A DNA stretch of 64,000 nucleotides, taken from contig OY782765.1 in NCBI GenBank assembly GCA_963678275.1, positions 3,906,001 through 3,970,000 of the forward strand, given 5' to 3'. This DNA is from G963677445 sp963678275 (GTDB lineage: Bacteria > Bacteroidota > Ignavibacteria > Ignavibacteriales > Melioribacteraceae). Under the pieces are notes generated by a model. That model did not search any database. It saw only the letters and a list, made by a program, of their open reading frames with translations, and was not told where the DNA came from. A program made the position numbers and the translations under genes. Positions 54,075 through 62,132 of this stretch are shown here, piece after piece (positions within the stretch are counted from its first letter, which is position 1; every line of letters starts with the position of its first letter).

Positions 54075-55565
54075 TTAACGAAATTGTTTATTCTTTAATG
54101 ATTTAAAACTATTATTCATCCTGTAGCGCCCCGACATAATAAAGGCGGTGGCCAGAGAGTCGAGACCGTCAACCTTTTCTTTTTCCTTCCCGAATGCGAG
54201 ATACTGCCCCCGGTACCGCTGAAAATCGGCATTGGAAATTATCCGCTCATTATAATAAAAGGCTCCCGTCTGGTGAGGGAAAACCAGGTTCATGATCCTC
54301 TGCTCCTTGTTGCTGCCATAGTTTTCCGTTTTCAGATCTTTCGCGCTGAAAAGATAGATGGGAATATTCCTCCCCGACCGCGCGCGCCAGTTTTCATACC
54401 AGGGTTTTGCCGAAAACCACTGGTTGAAGTCATTTTCGAAGAGCAGTACCTTCCACATAGGGAATACACTCGAAATATTATCGACATAATCAAAAACTTC
54501 GGGGTAACCCTCCTTCCTGATATAAATATCGAGACAGACATACTGGTTGCTCTCTGTGATCCCTATTGTGGCGAGCGCCTTAAAACATGCCTCAGCCGAT
54601 ACCCCCGTGCCGGGATCGAGGGCGCTGAGTGAGGTCACTATTTTTATTGTGTTGATATTTATTTCCCTTATCCATTCCGGCTGGAATATTTCCCCTTTCC
54701 TTAACGGGCTGTCCATATATTCCCCCATCCAGACGTCATAAGGGATTTCTTCCTGTTTATTTACCCAGAAGTTATCATCATAAAGTGAATGCCCCGGCCA
54801 GTTTGTTTTACCATCGGAGTCGGTGGCGGGAAGACTGAAGTGATTGCCGGGATTCATTTCGGCCAGCCGGCGGATGGGGCAGTCCTCACTTATGCTGTTT
54901 CCCAGGGTAATGCAAAGTCCGGTCTCCTCCATCTGTCCGTAAACTTCCGAGGTGATAAAACCGGTCACCTTTTCATTATCCTGCCCGCTTATCACACTGT
55001 TTTTATTATAAAGATCATCGTTGACCGACACCTCAAACCGTTTAAATTCATCATCGGTAATTCCCCTCAGCCCGGTCATCACACTCGTGGCTATCAGGTG
55101 TTTATTGTTGACGATATAATGCCCCTTCCTGTTCTGCGTTATCCTGATGTTGTAATCATATACCAGTTTTTTGCTCGAGGTCATAAGTCTGATTATCGAG
55201 GCGGTTCTCTCCTTCGATTTATCGAGGGTGCGCAGTGAAATATTTATAATTCCGCTTCCGCCGAGAGCCAGCCTTCTTATCACCTTTGTCACGTAAACCA
55301 GGGCGCTTTTGCCAAATTTCCGCGCTCCCGATATGGTGTACTTGCCCCTCTCCAGTCCCCCGATAAACCGGTGAAGCGAATTCCAGGGTTCAGAAAAAAT
55401 GGAGGGATAATAGACCTTCGAGAATTCAAGCTCCGATTTGGCGGCCCGCGCCAGTCTCTTTTCTTTTTCTTCCCGATTCAGACCAGAATTATCCTTTTGA
55501 GCAAGTTCCTTCCGGCAATATTCATCGAATATTTTTTCGAGCAGATTTTCAGCGGAGGATTTCAT
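54075..55565 (-). CDS. Phage terminase large subunit
   Basis: The 496-residue packaging ATPase and nuclease: a Walker A-like 'GARKFGKS' (80-87), the ATPase core 'SGIINISLRTLDKSKERTASIIRLM' with 'ITDDEFKRFEVSVNDDLYN' following, and the nuclease Asp in 'SALDPGTGVSAEACFKALATIGI' (about 320 on). It starts 17 bp inside the end of the small subunit gene, so both are coupled. The fold is like Mu gp28/other TerL, though divergent. Confidence 0.88.
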   Translation of the reverse strand: MKSSAENLLEKIFDEYCRKELAQKDNSGLNREEKEKRLARAAKSELEFSKVYYPSIFSEPWNSLHRFIGGLERGKYTISGARKFGKSALVYVTKVIRRLALGGSGIINISLRTLDKSKERTASIIRLMTSSKKLVYDYNIRITQNRKGHYIVNNKHLIATSVMTGLRGITDDEFKRFEVSVNDDLYNKNSVISGQDNEKVTGFITSEVYGQMEETGLCITLGNSISEDCPIRRLAEMNPGNHFSLPATDSDGKTNWPGHSLYDDNFWVNKQEEIPYDVWMGEYMDSPLRKGEIFQPEWIREININTIKIVTSLSALDPGTGVSAEACFKALATIGITESNQYVCLDIYIRKEGYPEVFDYVDNISSVFPMWKVLLFENDFNQWFSAKPWYENWRARSGRNIPIYLFSAKDLKTENYGSNKEQRIMNLVFPHQTGAFYYNERIISNADFQRYRGQYLAFGKEKEKVDGLDSLATAFIMSGRYRMNNSFKSLKNKQFR

Positions 55566-56013
55566 GATTCAGCCTGTTTTTCATTTTTTCCTTAAAATGC
55601 CTGATGGCGGTAATCAGCTTATCGGAATAAACCTCCGGGTGTTCCTCCCTGATATGTATGAGCAGATCGGTAAGCATCTGGTACATAACCGGGAGCTGGT
55701 ATTTGATATCGGTGATCCTTTCGAGAGCTTTCTGGAACCGCGCTATCGCCTCGGCGTCCTTAACTGTAAATTCGTTATTCTCCTTTTCCAGCAGGAAACT
55801 TATCTTCTTCAGTATTTTTGCTGCTATCGCCCGCGGTGATATCTCTTCGGGACTCTTCACATCGAGGAACCAGTTTTCATCGGCGGCCCATTTTTTAATG
55901 GTCGATTCCGATGGCCTGCCCCCCATCTTTTCCGATATTGCCGCCGGGGTCATCTGGTGATCGGTGTAGAGAGTCCGGCAGTTATTTATTATTTCTCTGG
56001 AATATTTATTCAT
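55549..56013 (-). CDS. Phage terminase small subunit (DUF1804/HTH type)
   Basis: The 154-residue protein: an N-terminal HTH 'CRTLYTDHQMTPAAISEKMGGRPSESTIKKWAADENW' (about 12-50) and helical oligomerisation part. It recognises packaging DNA and loads the large subunit. It overlaps the large subunit gene by 17 bp. Confidence 0.8.
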   Translation of the reverse strand: MNKYSREIINNCRTLYTDHQMTPAAISEKMGGRPSESTIKKWAADENWFLDVKSPEEISPRAIAAKILKKISFLLEKENNEFTVKDAEAIARFQKALERITDIKYQLPVMYQMLTDLLIHIREEHPEVYSDKLITAIRHFKEKMKNRLNHEILR

Positions 56014-56176
56014 TTCATTTACCCTTTTGTTTTTCCCTGCCCTAAAATATGAAGGAAAATCGGAAAAAGTAGCCCCTTTAATTCCAAATAGATATATGGA
56101 ATCAAAGGATTTCCGAATGAAAATATTTCAGGGTAGATTGCTCCTGAAAATTTTATTCACAAAAAGGAGCGAAAAA

Positions 56177-57178
56177 ATGAAAGGGCTTTTTTCAACGATC
56201 TTCAACAAAACAACCAGACCGGAAGTGATATTCGGCAGTTCGGTTGAAATAGAAACCGGGGAGGGGGAGAAAAAAATTCTTATCGTCCCGGTCGGCAGTT
56301 TTCAGAATCACCACAGCGGACCTCACGAAATAACGGCGGAAGATATAAAGGCGATGGAAAAGAACCTGAAATCTTCGGGAACCGACATATTATTCGATTA
56401 CGGACATGATTCATTGTGGAACCCGCTGGCCGAAGCCGCCGGCTGGTCTCCTTCGGAAAGCGCCGAAGCCCGCGAAAAGGGATTATATATAGAATACCCG
56501 AAATTCACCCCCGCGGCTGAGGAAAAAACCGCGCGGAGGGAATACCGTTATTTTTCACCTGTTTACCGTTTCGGAGGTAAAGATAAAAAGGGAGAGAGCC
56601 CCGGGGCGGAACTATTAAGTGTGGCGCTTACCAACACTCCCTATTTCGACAGGGAAATTGATCATATAAGCAACTCTTACCATTCATTAATAAAGGAGGT
56701 CGGAATGACCAAAACCATTTTTCACTTTCTCGGACTTGAGCCGGGAGACACAATAGAAGCGGCGGAAAAAAGGATAGCCGAGATCAGAAAGGAATGCGGC
56801 CTGGATGATTCGGATGATATCGACACGCTTCTGAATTCCATCGGCGAGGCGCCCGAAGAGATTGAACGTGATCTTGCCGCCGAGCTTGATGAGATCAATA
56901 AAAGGATAGGGGAGCTTGAAAAAACAGCCGCGGCCGGACCCGTAACAGCGGAGACGCTGGTTGAAAACGCCGTTAATGAGGGCAAAATATTGCCGGCTGA
57001 AAAGGAACCCTGGCTCGCCTTCGCCAAAACCGATCCCGAAAGGGCGGCTGAAATACTTAACTCGAGGGAAAAAAACAGCGCCCTGCCGGGGAAAATTCAG
57101 CTCCCGGGTGAAAAGCTTAATTCAGTTACACGCAGCGAGGCTGCGGATTTTATCAAAAACCTCGGAAGAGGAAAATAA
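56177..57178 (+). CDS. Mu I-like phage protease with scaffold domain
   Basis: From ATG 56177 (AAAAAGGAGC ribosome site) 333 residues. The protease part (about 10-165): 'RPEVIFGSSVEIETGEGEKKILIVPVGSFQNHHSGPHEITAEDIKAMEKNLKSSGTDILFDYGHDSLWNPLAEAAGWSPSESAEAREKGLYIEYPKFTPAAEEKTARREYRYFSPVYRF' is the Mu gpI-type (PF10123). From about residue 177 the helical acidic part is a scaffold, with a second start at 56705. The open frame upstream to 56027 is longer by 50 codons but lacks a ribosome site. It cleaves the scaffold and itself in head maturation. Confidence 0.88.
   Translation: MKGLFSTIFNKTTRPEVIFGSSVEIETGEGEKKILIVPVGSFQNHHSGPHEITAEDIKAMEKNLKSSGTDILFDYGHDSLWNPLAEAAGWSPSESAEAREKGLYIEYPKFTPAAEEKTARREYRYFSPVYRFGGKDKKGESPGAELLSVALTNTPYFDREIDHISNSYHSLIKEVGMTKTIFHFLGLEPGDTIEAAEKRIAEIRKECGLDDSDDIDTLLNSIGEAPEEIERDLAAELDEINKRIGELEKTAAAGPVTAETLVENAVNEGKILPAEKEPWLAFAKTDPERAAEILNSREKNSALPGKIQLPGEKLNSVTRSEAADFIKNLGRGK
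56705..57178 (+). CDS. Internal in-frame scaffold start (Mu gpZ-like)
   Basis: An ATG at 56705, in frame with the protease, is preceded by a perfect AAGGAGGT (56693-56700), four bases before the ATG. Read from here the product is 157 residues, 'MTKTIFHFLGLEPGDTIEAAEKRIAEIRKECGLDDSDDIDTLLNS...', acidic and helical, ending at the same stop. This is the I/Z arrangement of Mu-type heads: a protease-scaffold fusion and a separate scaffold from one gene. Confidence 0.75.
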   Translation: MTKTIFHFLGLEPGDTIEAAEKRIAEIRKECGLDDSDDIDTLLNSIGEAPEEIERDLAAELDEINKRIGELEKTAAAGPVTAETLVENAVNEGKILPAEKEPWLAFAKTDPERAAEILNSREKNSALPGKIQLPGEKLNSVTRSEAADFIKNLGRGK

Positions 57179-57193
57179 TTTTAAGGAGGGAAT

Positions 57194-58129
57194 ATGTTAT
57201 TGCGCGATATAAGTCCCAAAGATCCCCTTACGAATGTGGTGGTCGAAGGGCTTGAAAAAACCGCTCCCATACTCAATGATATTCAGTTCTACCGTAAATC
57301 GGGCTCTGCCGACAGCGTTCTCAGTTCGAGGGAATCATCCAACAGCTCTATTTTCCGTTCCCTTAATGAGAACAACAGCGCCGACGCTCCCGAACCGGAA
57401 TATACCACAGTCGCCAAAAAGATCGTTTCATTCGACGCGAAAGTGGATGTATTGATAGAGGACAGAAATGAGGACCCGGAGGAGGAGCTGGTAAACCAGA
57501 CCCGCATTGAGGCAGAAAACGCCGGCTATATTCTTCAGGAAAAAATCTTTGAGGGTGATACATCGGAAGACGCTGAAGAATTTAACGGATTGCGGAATCT
57601 GACAGACAGCAGCTGGATAAAAACGGTGGCGCCGAACGGGCATGTGGTTCCCCTCGGCAACACCGATTCAAAAGTTACGGCGCAGCAGCAGGCAATTGAG
57701 GAATTGCTGAAACTTTTCGCGACCGTAAGAGGAGGGGCTACACACGCCTATATGAATGAATACCTGAAAATCCGCTGGCTGACCGTGGCCAAAGCCCTCG
57801 GTTATTACCGCCAGGAAAAAGACAGCCTCGGCAACACGATCGAAAAAATCGGCGAGGTAATAATCAGGGGAGCCGGATATAAAAGCAGCGGCGCTCCTCT
57901 TCTTCCCTTTGATGAGACCATCGGTTCGGCAGCCGAAAAATGTTCATCGATTTTTGCCTGCCGCTGGGGAAGCAGGATCGATCTTACCGCCCTCACCTCG
58001 GCGGGCGTAAAAGCACGCTATGCCGGTCAGAGCGGCAACTTTTTAATCAACAATATCAATCTCGATATGGCCCTCGTTCTGCAGGATAAAACATCTCTTG
58101 TAATGAGCAGGGGCTGGAGACTGGAATAA
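57194..58129 (+). CDS. Major capsid protein
   Basis: The 311-residue protein starts 15 bp after the protease, ribosome site AAGGAGGG. 'LTNVVVEGLEKTAPILNDIQFYRKSGSADSVLSSRESSNSSIFRSLNENNSADAPEPEYTTVAKKIVSFDAKVDVLIEDRNEDPEEELVNQTRIEAENAGYILQEKIFEGD...' and the end 'GVKARYAGQSGNFLINNINLDMALVLQDKTSLVMSRGWRLE' fit an HK97-fold major capsid (short N-arm, E-loop-like region, C-terminal A-domain). It forms the shell; Mu's gpT is the functional equivalent by place. Family assignment is by pattern only. Confidence 0.8.
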   Translation: MLLRDISPKDPLTNVVVEGLEKTAPILNDIQFYRKSGSADSVLSSRESSNSSIFRSLNENNSADAPEPEYTTVAKKIVSFDAKVDVLIEDRNEDPEEELVNQTRIEAENAGYILQEKIFEGDTSEDAEEFNGLRNLTDSSWIKTVAPNGHVVPLGNTDSKVTAQQQAIEELLKLFATVRGGATHAYMNEYLKIRWLTVAKALGYYRQEKDSLGNTIEKIGEVIIRGAGYKSSGAPLLPFDETIGSAAEKCSSIFACRWGSRIDLTALTSAGVKARYAGQSGNFLINNINLDMALVLQDKTSLVMSRGWRLE

Positions 58130-58140
58130 AGGAGGGAAAA

Positions 58141-58581
58141 ATGAAAAACAAATTAAACCTGGTTCTTTTTCTCCTGCTGCCAATATTGATTCACGCGCAG
58201 GATACTCTTACCACAAACGCCGTGAAAGGTTATTACGGAGCTTCCATTTCAACGGTGTCTTTCACCGGAATTATCAGCGGGGGAGACACCCTGACCAGCG
58301 GCAGCTTCAGTCTCGATGATGAAGAAACCATATTCAGCCTCTGGCACAGCGCCGAACAGGAAAATGACAGCATCAAAATTGCCGTTATCAGGCAGAGCAG
58401 CGCTATTCCGGGAGAGTGGAAAACGGAAAAAACCATAACCACAATCAGCGCCGCCGCTCACAGCCGCGCCCCCGATACTCTCGCCGGAATACCATTAAAT
58501 AACAGGCTGCTTTTTATTGCGGACACTACATGCGGCTACATGGCCGGATTTGACATAACTATAACAGCAAACAAAAAATAG
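58141..58581 (+). CDS. Hypothetical phage protein with signal peptide
   Basis: The 146-residue protein starts 12 bp after the capsid and has an apparent Sec signal 'MKNKLNLVLFLLLPILIHAQ' with a normal cleavage site (HAQ-D). The mature part is Ser/Thr-rich and beta-like: 'NAVKGYYGASISTVSFTGIISGGDTLTSGSFSLDDEETIFSLW...'. An exported gene between capsid and tail-type genes is unusual. It could be a moron, a decoration protein, or a phage-encoded cell-surface protein. Not recognised. Confidence 0.6.
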   Translation: MKNKLNLVLFLLLPILIHAQDTLTTNAVKGYYGASISTVSFTGIISGGDTLTSGSFSLDDEETIFSLWHSAEQENDSIKIAVIRQSSAIPGEWKTEKTITTISAAAHSRAPDTLAGIPLNNRLLFIADTTCGYMAGFDITITANKK

Positions 58582-58590
58582 GAGGGAAAC

Positions 58591-58962
58591 ATGGATAACA
58601 CTAACGCGATTCGCCTGGAATACAGCAATCTGCCCGATAAACCTGATTTACTGGGCACCGAAGAACTTGAAGATTTTATCGATCTGCTCTATAGCGGGAT
58701 GGAAGCTTATGAAAAAGCCCGCGAAGATGGCATGATCTCAATCAGCGATATCGTTCTGCTCGGCAGCTTTTCGGTGAATCTTTTCGCCGCGGTCAACGGA
58801 GCCTCAGCCGCTCTTTCCGAAGCGATGGACCTTACCGATGAGGAGATTCTCGACCTGGTTGATAAATCGGATTCATTCGAACTTGGAAACAACTGCCCGA
58901 AATACCGCCAGCTTGTTAAAGAGCTTCTTTTCAAATTCCAGACTTTCTCACTTTTTTCTTAA
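58591..58962 (+). CDS. Hypothetical phage protein
   Basis: The 123-residue acidic helical protein, 'LEYSNLPDKPDLLGTEELEDFIDLLYSGMEAYEKAREDGMISISDIVLLGSFSVNLFAAVNGASAALSEAMDLTDEEILDLVDKSDSFELGNNCPKYRQLVKELLFKF', is located between the signal-peptide protein and the spike base gene. Ribosome site AGGAGGG. Not recognised; position suggests a head-tail or accessory virion protein. Confidence 0.6.
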   Translation: MDNTNAIRLEYSNLPDKPDLLGTEELEDFIDLLYSGMEAYEKAREDGMISISDIVLLGSFSVNLFAAVNGASAALSEAMDLTDEEILDLVDKSDSFELGNNCPKYRQLVKELLFKFQTFSLFS

Positions 58963-59213
58963 CAATGAAAAGTCGATAGGTAAGATGAATAAAAATGATC
59001 GCATATTCGACTTTAGATTCCGGTCTTGCCAACCAAAAAACGATTGTCAAACCGGAATGACACAACTTCCTGAAGTGAAAAAATGTCATTCCTGCGAAGG
59101 CAGGAATCTAATTCAGGATTATGCTGAATTATTTCATTTCAATATCATTATCGACATTAACAATGAAAAGGTCCTCCCGATCTGGGAGGACCTCTTAAAT
59201 AAAGGAGGATTAT
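58963..59213. other. Intergenic region with hairpin repeats
   Basis: Contains GATTCCGGTCTTGCC...GTCAAACCGGAATGAC (about 59018-59063) and GTCATTCCTGCGAAGGCAGGAATC (59084-59107), the latter a common CCTGCGAAGGCAGG palindrome, then a hairpin at 59169-59193. No gene. Confidence 0.5.
59169..59193 (+). terminator. Terminator-like hairpin before spike base gene
   Basis: Stem AGGTCCTCCC (59169-59178) and GGGAGGACCT (59184-59193), perfect, loop GATCT. No T run follows; the ribosome site AAAGGAGG of the next gene begins 7 bp later, so it may instead separate or stabilise transcript ends. Confidence 0.5.
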
Positions 59214-59480
59214 ATGTCCGCGGAAGATAAATTCCCGTTTGATGAAGAAAACAGCCCCGCGCTGAACGCCATGCTTGTCACTCCCGATGATTCCGGTGAA
59301 CTCAGCATGATAACCCGCGCCCTTTTTATAGGCATCGGTGGAAACATTAAATGTATTCTGAAAAATGACACCGATCCGGTTACATTCAATAATATCGTAT
59401 CCGGCTCAATACTGCCTCTCAGGGTAAAAAAAGTTTTTGACACCGACACAACTGCGTTAAACATCATAGGGTTATATTAA
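59214..59480 (+). CDS. Phage spike base protein (RCAP_Rcc01079 family)
   Basis: The 88-residue protein 'NAMLVTPDDSGELSMITRALFIGIGGNIKCILKNDTDPVTFNNIVSGSILPLRVKKVFDTDTTALNIIGLY' has the typical 'A..vtPsDs..l...tRALyvG..G.i.v....g..vtf.nv..G.iLPlRv..V..tgTtA..I..ly' pattern of the spike base family found in gene transfer agents and many phages. It ends one base before the next gene, with which it probably forms a spike complex. Confidence 0.85.
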   Translation: MSAEDKFPFDEENSPALNAMLVTPDDSGELSMITRALFIGIGGNIKCILKNDTDPVTFNNIVSGSILPLRVKKVFDTDTTALNIIGLY

Positions 59481-59481
59481 A

Positions 59482-60276
59482 ATGATCGGGATAAAAATAG
59501 CATTGAACAATATTTCCGGACCGTCTCTGCTTCCTGAAACCTCCGCGCTGGTTTCCCGTATGACCAATAAACCGGGACCCGCGCTTCTTTCCGGGATCGA
59601 TCAGATGATCAGAAACCTGAAGTCGGACGGCTTATGGGACAAACTTGACTGCCTCTGGATTTTCGCGATGGACACGGCTGACCAGGCTGTTTTGAACTGG
59701 AAATCGCACCGGTTTGACTGCACGGAGGTTAACTCCCCTATATTCACAGCCGGAAAGGGATTCAAAAGCGCGGGGGCGGGATCATATCTCAACACCAATT
59801 TTAATCCTGCCAACGATGGAGAAAATTACCAGCTCAACAGCGCTTCGATAGGAATATTCAGCCATACCGATCTCGCGGTGGCGCATGTGGATATCGGAGC
59901 CGCGAATGCCACAAACTTTGCCAATATATGGCTCTATTCAGGGGGTAATTCATATACTTACGTGAACCAGACTTCCTCCAGCCCGGCCGGATTTTCCTCC
60001 GCCGACACCGAAGGATGTTATATAGCGGTAAGGGATTCAGCCACAAAGATCAGCTTTTATAAGGATGGCAATCGTGAGGTTGAACAGAACGTCAACTCGG
60101 GACAGATTCCCTCCTGGCCCGTTTTTATCTGCTGTTTAAATAACAGCGGAACTGCCAGCTATTTTGGCAACAGGGAATATGGCGCCGCTTTTCTCGGCGG
60201 TGGTTTAACCACAGGGGAAGTTTCATTATTATCAGGAAGGCTGCGGGAGTTTATAATAATTGAAGGGACAAAATGA
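59482..60276 (+). CDS. Putative virion spike/fibre-like protein
   Basis: The 264-residue protein: 'LVSRMTNKPGPALLSGIDQMIRNLKSDGLWDKLDCLWIFAMDTADQAVLNWKSHRFDCTEVNSPIFTAGKGFKSAGAGSYLNTNFNP...' then a beta-rich part 'IGIFSHTDLAVAHVDIGAANATNFANIWLYSGGNSYTYVNQ...GCYIAVRDSATKISFYKDGNREVEQN' like a concanavalin/LamG-type fold. 'LKSDGLWDKLDCLWIFA' is a motif I associate with phage virion proteins next to the spike base gene. It likely forms the surface-exposed part of a spike or tail tip. Confidence 0.6.
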   Translation: MIGIKIALNNISGPSLLPETSALVSRMTNKPGPALLSGIDQMIRNLKSDGLWDKLDCLWIFAMDTADQAVLNWKSHRFDCTEVNSPIFTAGKGFKSAGAGSYLNTNFNPANDGENYQLNSASIGIFSHTDLAVAHVDIGAANATNFANIWLYSGGNSYTYVNQTSSSPAGFSSADTEGCYIAVRDSATKISFYKDGNREVEQNVNSGQIPSWPVFICCLNNSGTASYFGNREYGAAFLGGGLTTGEVSLLSGRLREFIIIEGTK

Positions 60277-60307
60277 GCGGTGATTTTTCACTGCTCCCCT
60301 TCTTATT

Positions 60308-60517
60308 TCATCCTATGGTGGGCATATCTTTTAATTCAATAAGTTTGTCTTCCGCGGAATTGTAATTATTGTATTGGTGGTGTTTAACTCTGACAGCAAA
60401 GCCAAGAAGATACCGCTTTTCTTCAACAATATATTCTTCATCAGAATATTTGATGATCTTACCCGAAATCTTTTTATGCTTAAATCCTGTCACTATTTTG
60501 CCTGCGTGAGTCTCCAT
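60308..60517 (-). CDS. Small hypothetical protein
   Basis: The 69-residue lysine-rich protein, 'METHAGKIVTGFKHKKISGKIIKYSDEEYIVEEKRYLLGFAVRVKHHQYNNYNSAEDKLIELKD', is on the minus strand with a weak ribosome site (CCGGAG almost touching the ATG). Convergent with the spike gene. Could be a prophage gene or chance frame; weakly supported. The next 120 bases to the SWIM gene hold no gene. Confidence 0.35.
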   Translation of the reverse strand: METHAGKIVTGFKHKKISGKIIKYSDEEYIVEEKRYLLGFAVRVKHHQYNNYNSAEDKLIELKDMPTIG

Positions 60518-60637
60518 CTCCGGTTCCGTTAAATAGTATTTGACAGCAATGAGTGCAAAGATAATTAAAAACCTGATTAAAAAAAACAGGTTATTTTATA
60601 CCTGCCATATTAACAAAGAATTAATATTACAATAATA

Positions 60638-61153
60638 TTAAAAATTTAAAGTATTAAACAATCTTTCCCTCTCAGGCCCCGCGTTAAATGCCCACCGCCC
60701 CGTTTTTATGTTATAACTGAAACGTTTCCAGCCAGATTCATTTATATAGATATTCACCCATTCTTTGCCTGTCTGAAACCCGAAATATATTTCCTTACCT
60801 TCAATTTCATTTTTAATAATGTTTTCCGGACCATGTTTTAACTGGTTTTCCAGAAGAAGATTCAGAAGGGAATTTTTTACAATTTTTTTATTGCTGTTTA
60901 TATTCCATGAAAGCAGATGTTTGCAGAATCCCCTTATATCACCTTTTACATACCTGACAGATTGTGATTCATACTGTTCGCACGTACATTCCATCTTCCA
61001 GGGATTCAGTCTGGCCTCACCCCTGTTTATCCACTTGTTATAATATGGAGAAGGTTTAACGCAAATCACCTCAAAATATTTCCACCCGAAATCGGCGAAA
61101 GCGGGATCGTTTCTCAGGTCATTAAAAATCTTCAGTGGAATTTTATCGGCCAT
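60638..61153 (-). CDS. SWIM zinc-finger protein, co-transcribed with repressor
   Basis: The 171-residue protein has the SWIM pattern CxC-n-CxH: 'KMECTCEQYESQSVRYVKGDIRGFCKHLL' (C56, C58, C77, H79). N-terminal part 'FNDLRNDPAFADFGWKYFEVICVKPSPYYNKWINRGEARLNPW' and C-terminal 'EGKEIYFGFQTGKEWVNIYINESGWKRFSYNIKTGRWAFNAGPERERLF' are not recognised. Its start overlaps the end of the repressor gene by 11 bp, so it is expressed from the lysogen. SWIM domains bind DNA or proteins; a role in lysogeny maintenance, superinfection exclusion or defence is possible. Confidence 0.75.
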   Translation of the reverse strand: MADKIPLKIFNDLRNDPAFADFGWKYFEVICVKPSPYYNKWINRGEARLNPWKMECTCEQYESQSVRYVKGDIRGFCKHLLSWNINSNKKIVKNSLLNLLLENQLKHGPENIIKNEIEGKEIYFGFQTGKEWVNIYINESGWKRFSYNIKTGRWAFNAGPERERLFNTLNF

Positions 61154-61778
61154 TATACCTGTACCCTGAGCGTTTGATCAGCATAACAATTCTGAACAAA
61201 ACTGTTTCGGCCCGTTTAAGTATTATTGGAGCGACCGCCTGGTTGAGTGATGTCAGAGCTATCAGATCAGGATTGCCCTGAATAGTGTTGAATATCTTCA
61301 CCGCTCCTTTTGTCATATCCCATTTGGCCGCCACAAGGTCTCCTTCCCGCGCGGGTGAGTTATACGAATACATTACATAATCCCCAGGCTGAATAACGGG
61401 AGTCATACTGTATCCGAATTCTTCATCGATCACAAGCAGCGCGTGTTCCTGCGGGCTGTAGTCGAGCACCTCGCTCCTGACCCAGTCGGTAAGATCAACG
61501 ATTTCCCCTTTTCCTGCCGGAATGGTCGCGTCCACACGGTAAGTAAAAGGATTATCGGCTGCCGTGTTATCTTCTGTAAAACCTTCACCGTTAAAAAGCC
61601 AGTTGAGGTCGCATCCTAAAGCAGAAAGTTTTTTAATAATTACAGGACCCGGCTCCCTTTCACCCCTGAGATAAGCCTGCAGATTGGATGGCTGCATTTC
61701 AAGAGCGTGCGCGAATAACTTAATTGAACCATACCTGCTCAAGCCAAATTCTTTCAGTCTTTCAGATAATTTTTTCAT
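61143..61778 (-). CDS. LexA/CI-like phage repressor (HTH plus S24 peptidase)
   Basis: In this 211-residue protein, the N-terminal HTH is 'GSIKLFAHALEMQPSNLQAYLRGEREPGPVIIKKLSALGCDLNWLF' (17-62). The S24 part has a possible cleavage site A88-G89 ('IPAGKG'), the catalytic Ser region 'EFGYSMTPVIQPGDYVM' (S124) and K161 in 'GAVKIF'. So it can probably self-cleave upon DNA damage and induce the prophage. Its promoter overlaps the divergent early promoter (61805-61839). Confidence 0.92.
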   Translation of the reverse strand: MKKLSERLKEFGLSRYGSIKLFAHALEMQPSNLQAYLRGEREPGPVIIKKLSALGCDLNWLFNGEGFTEDNTAADNPFTYRVDATIPAGKGEIVDLTDWVRSEVLDYSPQEHALLVIDEEFGYSMTPVIQPGDYVMYSYNSPAREGDLVAAKWDMTKGAVKIFNTIQGNPDLIALTSLNQAVAPIILKRAETVLFRIVMLIKRSGYRYNGR

Positions 61779-61783
61779 AATAG

Positions 61784-61839
61784 TGCACTATTGTATATTT
61801 TTGCTTGACAATATAAGTATACTATAGTATATTTGTCAA
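61784..61839. promoter_or_regulatory. Face-to-face phage promoters and repressor operators
   Basis: Plus strand: TTGACA (61805-61810), 17 bp, TATATT (61828-61833). Minus strand: TTGACA (61839-61834), 17 bp, TTATAT (61816-61811). The two promoters occupy the same 35 bp. In the middle lies TATACTATAGTATA, and a second palindrome TAGTGCACTA lies at 61781-61790, just before the repressor start. Repressor bound here would control both genes. Confidence 0.75.
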
Positions 61840-61916
61840 GGGCCCGTAAATAGTTCTTTATAATTAACAGAACAAAAAGTAACAAATAAAATGGCAATGT
61901 TCAAGGAAGTGGAACA

Positions 61917-62132
61917 ATGAAATGTCCGGCTTGTAAAAATAGAGGATTTATAAAAAATGAGGATATCAGCAGACCTGTTGAGCAGTTAAAAACAGAAAAG
62001 TTTCCTCATGCCACCTACAGACGTTATGTCTGTTTGCAGTGTGGTTATAAATGGATTACAATTGAAAAATTTGAAAGAGAGGTGACAATTTCGCTGAAAC
62101 AGTCTGTCGGAAGCGCGAGCCGGGCTGTGTGA
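61917..62132 (+). CDS. Zinc-ribbon early phage protein (NrdR N-terminal-like)
   Basis: The 71-residue protein: 'MKCPACKNRGFIKNEDISRPVEQLKTEKFPHATYRRYVCLQCGYKWITIEKFEREV' with C3, C6, C39, C42. It resembles the zinc-ribbon part of NrdR ('RRR.C..C..rftTyEr.e') and phage Ogr/Com-type zinc proteins. It is the first gene from the early promoter, the place of Cro/Cox or activators. Likely a DNA-binding transcription factor. Confidence 0.7.
   Translation: MKCPACKNRGFIKNEDISRPVEQLKTEKFPHATYRRYVCLQCGYKWITIEKFEREVTISLKQSVGSASRAV

Noticed and set aside
59084..59107. CCTGCGAAGGCAGG hairpin as a special phage signal
   Set aside because: This palindrome is a common intergenic repeat in many bacteria; nothing here ties it to phage function.
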